Assembly: GCA_013359265.1 (NCBI GenBank)
Contig: JABWCD010000002.1
Span: 185,230-249,229, forward strand
Origin: Candidatus Hydrogenedentota bacterium
GTDB taxonomy: Bacteria; Hydrogenedentota; Hydrogenedentia; Hydrogenedentales; SLHB01
Length of the DNA stretch: 64,000 nt
Reading direction: 5' to 3'
Shown in pieces: positions 16,701-25,319 of this stretch (within the stretch, counting starts at the first letter, position 1; each line of letters starts with the position of its first letter). Below the pieces are notes generated by a model that saw nothing but the letters and a program-made list of their open reading frames with translations, searched no databases and was not told where the DNA came from. The position numbers and the translations under genes are program-made.

Positions 16701-17825
16701 ATGAGGGGTTACGAGGGCGGCTCGGCAGTACCGGACTGGAACCGTTTCGCGAACGAGGCGCATGGTCCGGACGGCGACGCGCAACAGGCGAACTCGCTGT
16801 TGTCGTTCTTCGGGTTGCGCGAGCAGCCCTTTGCAGCAACAGCAGACCCGGCATACTATTACGCCACGTCCGCGCACCGCGAATGCCTTTTCCATCTGTG
16901 GAACACGGTTGACGAACGCCTCGGCATCGCCGTGGTTATGGGCAACTACGGCACGGGAAAAACCACGCTGTTGCGCAAGCTGCTCACCGGCATGCGCGCA
17001 AAGCCGGAGAAATACAACACGGCGGTGATCGCGTCGCCGATTCCGTCGTGGACGAGTTTCTCGCTGCTCGAGGGGATTACGGCGCAATTCGGATTGCAGC
17101 CCGAGACGCGGTCGTTCGTCGCCTATATGGACGCGCTCTATCAGTACCTGCTGGCGTCGCGCAACCGCATCACGACACTCATCATCGACGACGCGCAAAA
17201 CCTCAACAAGCGCGGACAACTCGAGTTGCTGCGTCTAGTGCAAAACCTCGAAACGCCGCAGCACAAACTGCTCAATCTCGTGTTGTTCGCGCAGCTCGAA
17301 TGGATGCCGGTGCTGCGCGCGGCGCCCAATTTCGAGCAGCGCGTGGGCACTACGTATACGCTGGGGTCGATTAGCCTCGAAGACACGCGCAACCTGATCC
17401 AGTTCCGTTTGCGCCAGGCGGGCAGCGGAGATAAAGGCCCCCTCTTCGACGATGGGGCGATCCGCGTGCTGCACGCATTCGCGGACGGCAGCCCGCGCGT
17501 ATCGGTGACGCTCGCGCGCAACGTGCTGCTGCTCGCGTATCAGTTGCGCACGCGGCATATCGGCCAGTCGATTGTGCTGCACACGATTCAGCGCACCACA
17601 ATGCCGGACGATCACAAGCACGCGCGCGTCGCGAACGCCGTCGCCGCGGCCGCGGAAGAACGCAAGCCCGCATTCGACTTCACGCCGGAGAACGAGCCGG
17701 AATCGTTGGCGGAGCACGCCATCGAACGGCACGCCGGCAATTCGCTCGCCGCGCGCGCCAACAGGTTGTTGCTTCGCGCCGTGCGCACGCACCCCGACCG
17801 GGTGAACTATGAACAGCGAATCTGA
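16701..17825 (+). CDS. ExeA/GspA-like AAA ATPase of the export operon
   Basis: The ATG at 16701 follows GGGTGG and yields 374 residues; an in-frame TTG 108 bases earlier lacks a site. Residues 32-48 (SLLSFFGLREQPFAATA) are the typical opening of ExeA and exosortase-associated ATPases. Walker A is GNYGTGKTT (81-89) and Walker B is TLIIDDAQ (159-166), followed by sensor and lid regions. ExeA helps secretins assemble through peptidoglycan; this copy has no C-terminal peptidoglycan-binding domain or membrane helix. It overlaps the next gene by 17 bases, whose product carries the missing LysM and membrane parts. Confidence 0.88.
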   Translation: MRGYEGGSAVPDWNRFANEAHGPDGDAQQANSLLSFFGLREQPFAATADPAYYYATSAHRECLFHLWNTVDERLGIAVVMGNYGTGKTTLLRKLLTGMRAKPEKYNTAVIASPIPSWTSFSLLEGITAQFGLQPETRSFVAYMDALYQYLLASRNRITTLIIDDAQNLNKRGQLELLRLVQNLETPQHKLLNLVLFAQLEWMPVLRAAPNFEQRVGTTYTLGSISLEDTRNLIQFRLRQAGSGDKGPLFDDGAIRVLHAFADGSPRVSVTLARNVLLLAYQLRTRHIGQSIVLHTIQRTTMPDDHKHARVANAVAAAAEERKPAFDFTPENEPESLAEHAIERHAGNSLAARANRLLLRAVRTHPDRVNYEQRI

Positions 17826-19965
17826 TAGCGATCGGCGCGGCAGCGATAAGGGTGAACCTGAAAACGTGTTGAACGAATACGATCGAATTCAGGCGCGGTT
17901 GGGCGAAGGGTTCGACGGCGATCCGCGCTTGGAGAGCGGGGTTCCCGCGGACCAGCGCGGCTCCGACATCGAGTTTATTCAGATGAGCGGGCTGGTGCGC
18001 CCCTCGGCGCCACCTCCGGCGCCGGCGCACGACGACCTCGACGCGTCGCGCCCCGTGAGTTTCTTCGAGAAGGGAGTGGCAGACGTCGACGCCGACATGG
18101 TCCCGGGCCTAATCGAGGACCGCGCCACCGCCGACCAGGAAATCCGGCCCATTCAACATACGCAGGCGGCGATGTCGCACCTGCGCGAGATAATTGCGGA
18201 CCTCACCAAGGACGCGCCCGCCCCGGACACCGACCCGAAGCTGATGGCCGCGCTCGACGCAGCGGAAGCGCCCGCACCGGCGGAAATGCAGCCCTCGCCG
18301 GTGGCGGAGGTGCCCGTGCCCGCGGTGGATGAGACGGACGCCGCGCCGAAGGCCGTGACGCTCGATGACATGATCGCAGAATTCGGCTCCGCACATCCGA
18401 TGCAGGATGAAGTCGAGCCGATCATTGAGGCAGCGACGCCGCCCGAGGCCGAACCGTCACGACCGGGCGCGACCCCCGCGCCGCTGGGCGAATCGGCGCC
18501 ACCGCCGTCAACGGAAGAAACACCTCGGCGAGCCGCCGCACCAGAAGAGCCGGTCTTGACGCGCCCCGCACCCGTGTTGCCGGGGCACAGCGCCCAGTTG
18601 GCGGAAGCGGAAAAACTTCTAGACGAACTCGAGCCCGCGCCGGCGAGCCGGTTCGAGGGGACGGAGGATTCCGGGTACGACGAAACGCTGGCCGTCCCGC
18701 GGACGCGCCCGGCCGAAGTCGACCAACTTCCCGACGAAGCGCTCGACTACAAGCGCCAGGGCAAGCGGCGCCACCGCACTACGGGCAAGAGCACGATCGC
18801 GCGCAGTCTCGGGCGCTTGGCCGCGAGTCTGCTCGTCGTCTCTGCGCTCGCCGCCGCGACGTATGCGGGCTATCTGTGGATTCAACAACGCATGGCCTCG
18901 CCGGGCCAGCTCTTCAATCAGGCGTCGCGGCTCGTCGCGAAGGGCGAGTACGCAGATGCGTCACGTTTGTTCGAGGATTTTGCTTCGTTGCATCCCGGCG
19001 ATCCGATGCGCGCGGAGGCGCAGTTCAACGCCGCATTCGCCATGCAGATGATCAACCCATCGGACAACGACGAGCAGCAGGAAGTCACGCGCCAGGCGTT
19101 GCGACTTTTCGAACAGTACCGCAAGGACAATCCCGCGCACGCGAAGGTGGCGCGGGCCGAATCGTTGATGGGCCGCTTGAACTACGAGTCGGGCCGGTAC
19201 CAGGAGGCAATCGAACTGTTGCGCAACCCGGAACTGCGCCTGCGCGATCCGGCGTCCACCGTGCCCACGTTGCGCACGCTGGCGCGCGCTTCGGCGAAGA
19301 TGGGAGACGCGGAAGCGGCGCGCTCGTATTACCTTCAGGCCGTGGGGGTCCAAGGCAACTACAGTCCAGATGTCGATTACGCGGAACTCGGCTCGCTGTA
19401 CCAATCGCGCGCGGACAAGGCGGTAGACCTCGACAAGCGCATCGAGTTGCAGCAACTCGCTATCGAGAGTTGGACGCACGCGCTCGAGGTTCCGGGAATC
19501 GATCCCACAAGCAAGCAGACGATTCGGTCGCAGCTCGATGTATTGCGCGAACGCCTCCAAAGCGAACCTGGAATGGCCCCCGCCATGGAATCGCTCGATG
19601 ACGCGGCGGAGGCAATGACCGATGCGGGCGCCGAGATTGAGGACCACGCCGAACCCGCGTCGGACATCCCGGCGGCCCCCAGCGGCGAAATGATGACCAC
19701 GAGCGAATTGCCCGCCGCCGCGCAGGACTTACACGAAACGCCTGCAGCGCCCGCGGCGCCCGCCGAACCGGCGCACGGCGCACCCGCGGCGGAATCGCAC
19801 GCTGCGACCGGCGAGGGCGAATACGTCGTGAAGCAGGGCGACACGCTCACGTCGATCGCGGAAGCGCACCACGTTTCCGTGCACGAGCTCACGGAACTGA
19901 ACGCGCTCAAGGGCGACACCGTTTTCGAGGGCCAGCACCTGCTGGTCCCCGCTCCAGCGTCGTGA
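17809..19965 (+). CDS. Membrane protein with TPR repeats and C-terminal LysM domain
   Basis: 718 residues. Residues 1-310 are acidic, Pro/Ala-rich and probably disordered in the cytosol. One membrane helix lies near 335-355 (LAASLLVVSALAAATYAGYLW). Residues 365-590 contain several TPR-like helical pairs (LFNQASRLVAKGEYADASRL and similar), and the last 50 residues are a LysM peptidoglycan-binding domain (GEYVVKQGDTLTSIAEAHHV...). The layout is cytosolic tail, membrane, periplasmic scaffold, cell-wall anchor. It overlaps its upstream gene by 17 bases and ends in a GTGA over an alternative start of the next. It could tether the secretin-type channel to the wall, in the manner of ExeB (inference). 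Confidence 0.85.
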   Translation: MNSESDSDRRGSDKGEPENVLNEYDRIQARLGEGFDGDPRLESGVPADQRGSDIEFIQMSGLVRPSAPPPAPAHDDLDASRPVSFFEKGVADVDADMVPGLIEDRATADQEIRPIQHTQAAMSHLREIIADLTKDAPAPDTDPKLMAALDAAEAPAPAEMQPSPVAEVPVPAVDETDAAPKAVTLDDMIAEFGSAHPMQDEVEPIIEAATPPEAEPSRPGATPAPLGESAPPPSTEETPRRAAAPEEPVLTRPAPVLPGHSAQLAEAEKLLDELEPAPASRFEGTEDSGYDETLAVPRTRPAEVDQLPDEALDYKRQGKRRHRTTGKSTIARSLGRLAASLLVVSALAAATYAGYLWIQQRMASPGQLFNQASRLVAKGEYADASRLFEDFASLHPGDPMRAEAQFNAAFAMQMINPSDNDEQQEVTRQALRLFEQYRKDNPAHAKVARAESLMGRLNYESGRYQEAIELLRNPELRLRDPASTVPTLRTLARASAKMGDAEAARSYYLQAVGVQGNYSPDVDYAELGSLYQSRADKAVDLDKRIELQQLAIESWTHALEVPGIDPTSKQTIRSQLDVLRERLQSEPGMAPAMESLDDAAEAMTDAGAEIEDHAEPASDIPAAPSGEMMTTSELPAAAQDLHETPAAPAAPAEPAHGAPAAESHAATGEGEYVVKQGDTLTSIAEAHHVSVHELTELNALKGDTVFEGQHLLVPAPAS

Positions 19966-19988
19966 CGAAGCGGAAGGGAGTCACTCCA

Positions 19989-21521
19989 GTGAAACACGCA
20001 ACCGGCGCCCACGCAATCGTGTTCGCGATGCTGGCGCTCGCGTTCACGGCCTATGCGGACGACATCCACAACTCCTCGGCAATCATGGACGCCCGCGAGG
20101 CCGCGGCCCCGGCGGAAGGCGCGAAAGCCGGCGCAATCATGCCCGGCGATCTGGTCTTCATCGATGTGTTCCGGCGCCCCGAAATGTCGACGACCGCACC
20201 CGTGGATGCGAACGGCAGTGTGGCCTTGCCGTATGTCGGCACAATCGCAATCGGCGGACTCACCGAGGCGGAGGCGACCGAGCGCGTAACGCTCGCGCTG
20301 TCGGGCGTATTGCGCAATCCGCGCGTGACCGTGTCGAAAGGCGGTCCCGGATTTACAGGCGGGTATCGCACGCAGGAGATGAAAACCGAACTGTTGCCGC
20401 TGCAAAACGCAAACGCGGAAGCATTGTGCAAATCGCTGAGCGGCATGGCGAGCGACGGCGGCAGCGTCAGCTACGACGACAGCACGAACACACTGATCAT
20501 CACCGATACGCCGGCGACGATTCAGAACATGCTTTCGGTCGTGGCTCGGCTCGACCAGATGCAGAGCCAACTGCAGCAGGTGCGCATCGAGGCGAAGATC
20601 GCGGAGGTGAAAGTCGGCGCAATCAAGGAACTCGGCGTGCGCTGGTTCGTGCAGGGCGACCACGCGAACGGCGGGTACTATCCGATGCCGTCGCAGGACG
20701 TCGGATTGAACTCGCTTAAGGGCCAGGCCGCGTCGCCGCTGAACAACGAAATTATCAACAGCAATCAGGGCACAAACAACGGACTCAGCGAGATTACGCG
20801 CCGATTTATCGACGAACCGAATTTCGACCGGCGCTTGAACATTCCGATTCAAATCGCGAAGACCGGCCAAATGTTTTTTGGCTATATGAACTCAGGAATC
20901 GATCTCGGCCTGCTCATCGATGCATTGGTCGCGGACGACAACGCCGAGTTGCTGGCAAACCCCAACATCCTCACCGTCAACCACCGCCAGGCCGAAATCA
21001 AAATGACGGACGAATTTCCGTACACGGAGTTCGGCACGGAGGTGTCGGGCCGCGCGAACTTCTCGACGCGGTTTCTCGATCTCGGCATCAAGATGGTCGT
21101 GACGCCGCACGTGTACCGGGACGAACAGGGCAAATACGTGAAGCTCGAGTTCGAGCCGGAGGTGTCGTTCCCGTCGGGATCGAACAACGGCGTGCCGATT
21201 CGGTCCGTGCGCAGCTATCGCGGTGAATCGAACGTGCGCGACGGCCAGACGCTCGTCGTGGGCGGCATCTACCGCAACGACCTGCGCCACGTCGAGCAAC
21301 GGGTACCCGGCGTGGGAAAACTACCCGTGATCGGAAACCTGTTCAAACACAACGAAAAATCGCGCTCGCAGACCGAGCTGATGGTGTTCCTCACGCCGAC
21401 CGTGCACGACTCGCCGGAGACCGTGACTTGGGACCGGATGCTCGACGTGACCGCGAAATCGGAAATCGTCGGGCCGGCGATAGGCGCGCCCCTCGCGCAC
21501 AACGAGGCGCGTAGAGACTAA
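19989..21521 (+). CDS. Polysaccharide-export (Wza-type) / secretin fusion protein
   Basis: A GTG at 19989 has GGGAG about 9 bases upstream and leads straight into a signal peptide (1-23, ending AYADD); a GTG at 19962 is an alternative. The protein has 510 residues. Residues 48-117 are a Poly_export domain (IMPGDLVFIDVFRRPEMST, VALPYVGTIAIGGLT, LRNPRVTVS). Residues 128-198 are a secretin N/NolW-like repeat, and 200-475 a secretin channel domain ending in VPGVGKLPVIGNLF (439-452), the classic secretin signature. The Wza SLBB repeats and C-terminal helix are missing. It should form the outer-membrane pore of the export system, with a secretin barrel in place of the usual Wza barrel. Confidence 0.88.
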   Translation: MKHATGAHAIVFAMLALAFTAYADDIHNSSAIMDAREAAAPAEGAKAGAIMPGDLVFIDVFRRPEMSTTAPVDANGSVALPYVGTIAIGGLTEAEATERVTLALSGVLRNPRVTVSKGGPGFTGGYRTQEMKTELLPLQNANAEALCKSLSGMASDGGSVSYDDSTNTLIITDTPATIQNMLSVVARLDQMQSQLQQVRIEAKIAEVKVGAIKELGVRWFVQGDHANGGYYPMPSQDVGLNSLKGQAASPLNNEIINSNQGTNNGLSEITRRFIDEPNFDRRLNIPIQIAKTGQMFFGYMNSGIDLGLLIDALVADDNAELLANPNILTVNHRQAEIKMTDEFPYTEFGTEVSGRANFSTRFLDLGIKMVVTPHVYRDEQGKYVKLEFEPEVSFPSGSNNGVPIRSVRSYRGESNVRDGQTLVVGGIYRNDLRHVEQRVPGVGKLPVIGNLFKHNEKSRSQTELMVFLTPTVHDSPETVTWDRMLDVTAKSEIVGPAIGAPLAHNEARRD

Positions 21522-21528
21522 CCCACGC

Positions 21529-23775
21529 ATGGCGAGCGACACCGCAGCACTCGAGCAGGCAGCCAACCAGTCGGCGACGCGCGACAACCAGTTTCGCTTC
21601 GTTATCAACGTTGCGCTGCGCCGTTGGAAGCTGATCGCGGCCGTCACCGCCATTGCGTCGCTCGCGTACGGCGTTTACGGGTTGCTCATGTTCCAGATGC
21701 GACCCCAGTTCACGGGAACGACACAGCTCATCGTGCGCCAGTCGCCCTGGGAGCGGGAACTCCTGCGCGACGTGGGCGGCAAACCGCTGTTTCCGTCGTC
21801 GCCGCAGGCCCTCGTCGAACGCGTCAGCCGCCGGGGTGTCGCCGAAGACCTCACGAACGCGCTGATCCAACAGGATATCACCGAAGGCCGCGCGTTTGCC
21901 GGAGTCGTCACACCGGAAGAATTCGCGGCGAAAGTCGCGGAAGTCGAAACGCTGCTCACGATCGAGCCGATTCCGGACACCGGCATGATCCGCATCACCG
22001 CGAACGCGGACGAAGTGGACGCGGCCAAGCGCATGGCCGATCTCGGCGCGCGCGTCTTCATCGAGCGCAACCGCCAGTTCCTCTCGGAAGAGGAAGAAGA
22101 CACGCACCGCTTCGTCGTGGCGAAAGTGGACGGACTGCGCGCGGAGTTGGACAAGGCGGACAACGCGCTGTGGCAGTTCCGCAAGGACATGGGGTTCCGC
22201 ACCAAGGACCAGGTGACGGAACAGATGCAGAAACTCACCCAGGAAGTCATTAACGCCGAGACGACCCAGGAAGAGGTCAAGGCGAAGATGACGAATATTG
22301 AAGAGCAGCTTCGCGCGAAAAACGAATCGCTGCCCATGTCGATTGGCCAAATCCCCGATGCGGTCGTGGCGAGGCTGCTCGAAGAGTTGAACGAACTCCA
22401 CACGCAGCGCATTCAGTTGAGTGTCGTGTGGCAGCCGGGACAAGGCCCGCTCGCCGAGCTCGAGGGCATTATCGAGGAGAAGGAACAGGCCATCCTTCAG
22501 GCGATGAAGGAAGTCGATTCGGGCACGGCGGGGGGCCGCAGCGTGCTCGAGGACCGCCGCAGCCTGCGCGAACAGTATCTGGGCCTGCAACTCCAGTTGA
22601 CCTCGCTGGACATTCAGACGGCGACCAACCGCAAGCTCATCAACGAACTCGAGCTGATGCTCCCGGACCTCGCGGAAAAGGACAAGGAATATCAGAACCT
22701 CGTCCGTCAGACTGAACTCTTGCGCAGCCAACTCAACGGGCTCGTCGACAAGGAATTCCAAATATCGACGGGCCTGCGCCGCGAGCAAGGGTTCATCGAG
22801 CGGCAAGGCGCGGCGACAGCGTCCGAAGTGCCCGCCGCGCGTCAGGTCAAGCCGTGGTTCAGCTTTGTGATTGGCGGATTTATCGGCTTGGTGGTTGGGT
22901 TCATCCTCGCGGTTATGTTCGAACTGAGCGACACGTCGATTCGCAGTATCGAGGACGTCACGGAATATCTCGGACTCGACGTCATCGGCACGATTCCGCA
23001 GATGCGGTTTGGCCGCGCGCGCGGCAAGTACCGCGGCGACTACGTACCGCTGACGGATGGCAGCGAAGTGGACGCGTGCATCGTCACGCAGAACTACCCA
23101 AAGTCGCCGATCTCCGAAGCGTACCGCACGCTGCGCACGAACCTGCAGTTGTCGACGTTGCACCTGAAACCGAAGAGCATCATGGTCACGAGCGCGGTGC
23201 CGGGCGAAGGCAAGACGACGACCGCCGTGAATATGGCGGTGACATTCGCGGACAGTGGCATGCGCGTGCTGATCATCGACACGGACCTGCGGCGCCCGCA
23301 CGTGCATCACGTGCTCAAGACCGAACGCGGGCCGGGCCTCGCGGACGTGCTGCGCGAGGGTTACGACGTGCACAGCGTGATTCGTCCGACGCGCGTCGAC
23401 AATTTGTGGATTGTCTCCAGCGGCCGCGTGCCGCCGAACCCCTCGGAACTGATTGGGTCCGACCGCATGCGCAAACTTATGACACAACTCGAAAGCGAGT
23501 TCGATCTCGTGATCTGCGATGCGCCGTCGATGCTCGTCGTGACCGATCCGGTCCTGCTGGCGACGGAAGTGGACGCGTGCGTGCTTGTGCTGTCGGTGAA
23601 GTATGCGCGGCGCGAAACCGTCATTCGCGGCAAGAAACTGCTCGACAGCGCCCGCGCGCAGCTCGCGGGGGTCGTGCTGAACGGCCTTGAAGCGACGCGC
23701 CGCCACTACTATTACTATTACTATTACTACGACGACAGCGATTCGCGCCGCAAGAAGCGCTGGTTCCACTTCTAA
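21529..23775 (+). CDS. Wzc-type polysaccharide chain-length determinant / tyrosine autokinase
   Basis: 748 residues. A Wzz-like part has membrane helices at 34-56 and 445-465 around a long periplasmic coiled coil (180-420). The cytosolic BY-kinase has Walker A VPGEGKTTT (557-565), Walker A' LIIDTDLRRP (581-590) and Walker B DLVICDAP (659-666). The C-terminus carries eight consecutive tyrosines (727-734), the autophosphorylation cluster, then an acidic/basic tail. Such kinases set chain length and gate export of capsular or exopolysaccharide through Wza. The ATG lies 7 bases after the fusion-channel gene, so coupling is probable. Confidence 0.96.
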   Translation: MASDTAALEQAANQSATRDNQFRFVINVALRRWKLIAAVTAIASLAYGVYGLLMFQMRPQFTGTTQLIVRQSPWERELLRDVGGKPLFPSSPQALVERVSRRGVAEDLTNALIQQDITEGRAFAGVVTPEEFAAKVAEVETLLTIEPIPDTGMIRITANADEVDAAKRMADLGARVFIERNRQFLSEEEEDTHRFVVAKVDGLRAELDKADNALWQFRKDMGFRTKDQVTEQMQKLTQEVINAETTQEEVKAKMTNIEEQLRAKNESLPMSIGQIPDAVVARLLEELNELHTQRIQLSVVWQPGQGPLAELEGIIEEKEQAILQAMKEVDSGTAGGRSVLEDRRSLREQYLGLQLQLTSLDIQTATNRKLINELELMLPDLAEKDKEYQNLVRQTELLRSQLNGLVDKEFQISTGLRREQGFIERQGAATASEVPAARQVKPWFSFVIGGFIGLVVGFILAVMFELSDTSIRSIEDVTEYLGLDVIGTIPQMRFGRARGKYRGDYVPLTDGSEVDACIVTQNYPKSPISEAYRTLRTNLQLSTLHLKPKSIMVTSAVPGEGKTTTAVNMAVTFADSGMRVLIIDTDLRRPHVHHVLKTERGPGLADVLREGYDVHSVIRPTRVDNLWIVSSGRVPPNPSELIGSDRMRKLMTQLESEFDLVICDAPSMLVVTDPVLLATEVDACVLVLSVKYARRETVIRGKKLLDSARAQLAGVVLNGLEATRRHYYYYYYYYDDSDSRRKKRWFHF
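23707..23730 (+). repeat. Hexanucleotide repeat encoding the tyrosine cluster
   Basis: Three perfect TACTAT units are followed by TACTAC, encoding Tyr x8 at the 3' end of the autokinase gene. The alternation of the two Tyr codons makes a short tandem repeat that could gain or lose pairs of tyrosines in frame. Confidence 0.85.
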
Positions 23776-23780
23776 TACCC

Positions 23781-25268
23781 ATGTTCAACTTCCACAACCC
23801 CGATTACCAGATCGGCCGCGGCGAAACCGCTGAAAGCCGGCTCGAATTCCCGTTCTTCGCGGCGATCATGCTCGCATCCGCGGTCGCCCTCCTGATCGTT
23901 CACACTTATTTCCAGAACATTCCGTTGACGGTTGCGTTGGCGGTCAGCGCCATGATATTCGGGTTGACGATTCTGCGCGTCGACATCGGGGTCTTCTTCC
24001 TGGTCGTCGCAATGCTGCTGTCGCCGGAGATCGACGCCGGCGAGGTTGGCATCGGAAACCGCGCGCTCAACGTTCGGTACAACGACGCGCTGATTATCGT
24101 CGTTTTCGTCGGCGTGCTCGTGAAGTGCGCGTTCGAGGGCCGCGACTCGCTGTGGCTGCCCAACCCGATCAACTCAGGGATCGCGCTCTATTTCGGGGTC
24201 TGCCTGTTGTCGAGCATGTACGCCTACCAGCGCGCGCTGCCGCTGTTCGATACGCAGGAAGCGTTTTTCACGCTGTTGAAAATGGCGGAGTTCTACATGA
24301 TCTTCGTGCTGGCCGGAAACGCAATCCGCAGCATGAAGCAGGTGCGCCAACAGACGTATCTTTTCTTCGCCGTCGCGATGGTCGTCGCGGTTTATGCTGT
24401 GTGCTCGCGCTTCTTCATGGGCATCCAGCGCGTCAGCGCGCCGTTTGAGCAGGGCGGCACCGAACCGAATACCCTCGGCGGGTACCTCGTGCTGGTGATG
24501 TGCATCGCGGGCGGCCTGTATACGCAAGCCCAGCAGACGCGCCAGAAAGCGGCGCTTCTTGCAATGATCGTCGTTGCGTTCGTGCCGTTCCTGTTCACGC
24601 TGTCGCGCGCGTCGTATCTCGCGTTCATCGCAGGCGTGCTGGCGCTCGGAATTGTCGCGCGCAACTACACTACAATCGGCGCGGTCGCCCTGGTGCTGAT
24701 ACTTTCGCCGTTCATCATGCCGGACGACGTCAAAGACCGCGTGAACTACACATTTCAGCGCGGCGACGGAACGGACGTGACCGTCGCCGGATACGAGACC
24801 GGCGTGCAGGTGGACAAATCCACGGGCGAGCGGCTACACGTATGGAAGAAGGTGAACTATAACCTACACGTGTGGCCGTGGCTGGGCGGCGGCGTGTCAT
24901 GGGACCGCGTGCTCGACAGTCAATACGCGCGCGTATTGATCGAAACGGGAATTCTGGGGTGCGTCGCGTTCGTGTTTCTCCAACTGCAAATTCTTCGCAC
25001 GACGCGAGAAGCGTTCCGGTTCGCGGGCAACTGGTTCGGGCGGGGAATCAGTGTTGGCATCTTTGCGGGTACGATTGCGCTCATCATCCACTCGCTGGGT
25101 ACGGTCAGCTTCATCATTGTGCGCATCATGGAGCCATACTGGTTCCTCGTGGCGCTCGCCGTGATTGTCCGCGCGCTGGCAATCGAAGAATTCGTGCGCA
25201 ATAGGCAGCGCGAAAAACAACCCGCCTCGGCAACGGCCACGGCCGCCCCCAAACCCGCCGCGGCGTAA
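23781..25268 (+). CDS. O-antigen ligase/polymerase family membrane protein
   Basis: 495 residues with about 11-12 membrane helices. It has the Wzy/WaaL layout: many helices, a large periplasmic loop (roughly 325-375, containing ERLHVWKKVNYNLHVWPWLGGG) and a C-terminal Ala/Pro-rich cytosolic tail. The FTLSRASYLAF segment and the loop motif G-x-G match the O-antigen ligase domain. It would polymerise lipid-linked repeat units or ligate the finished chain. It starts 5 bases after the autokinase gene and is the last gene of the operon. No flippase or initiating transferase is in the window. Confidence 0.85.
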   Translation: MFNFHNPDYQIGRGETAESRLEFPFFAAIMLASAVALLIVHTYFQNIPLTVALAVSAMIFGLTILRVDIGVFFLVVAMLLSPEIDAGEVGIGNRALNVRYNDALIIVVFVGVLVKCAFEGRDSLWLPNPINSGIALYFGVCLLSSMYAYQRALPLFDTQEAFFTLLKMAEFYMIFVLAGNAIRSMKQVRQQTYLFFAVAMVVAVYAVCSRFFMGIQRVSAPFEQGGTEPNTLGGYLVLVMCIAGGLYTQAQQTRQKAALLAMIVVAFVPFLFTLSRASYLAFIAGVLALGIVARNYTTIGAVALVLILSPFIMPDDVKDRVNYTFQRGDGTDVTVAGYETGVQVDKSTGERLHVWKKVNYNLHVWPWLGGGVSWDRVLDSQYARVLIETGILGCVAFVFLQLQILRTTREAFRFAGNWFGRGISVGIFAGTIALIIHSLGTVSFIIVRIMEPYWFLVALAVIVRALAIEEFVRNRQREKQPASATATAAPKPAAA

Positions 25269-25293
25269 CGCCGTTGATACCGGTTCGATCGTT

Positions 25294-25310
25294 GCGCGTT
25301 CCGCGCTTTT
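25294..25310 (+). terminator. Terminator of the export operon
   Basis: GCGCG-TTC-CGCGC followed by TTTT: a compact GC stem with a T run 26 bases after the last gene of the operon, next to the convergent trpS gene. The stem is only 5 bp. Confidence 0.5.
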
Positions 25311-25319
25311 GCGCCCGTG

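Noticed and set aside
21391..23769. A 792-codon open frame antisense to the tyrosine autokinase
   Set aside because: Composition is His/Arg-rich and motif-free, while the plus strand holds complete kinase motifs.
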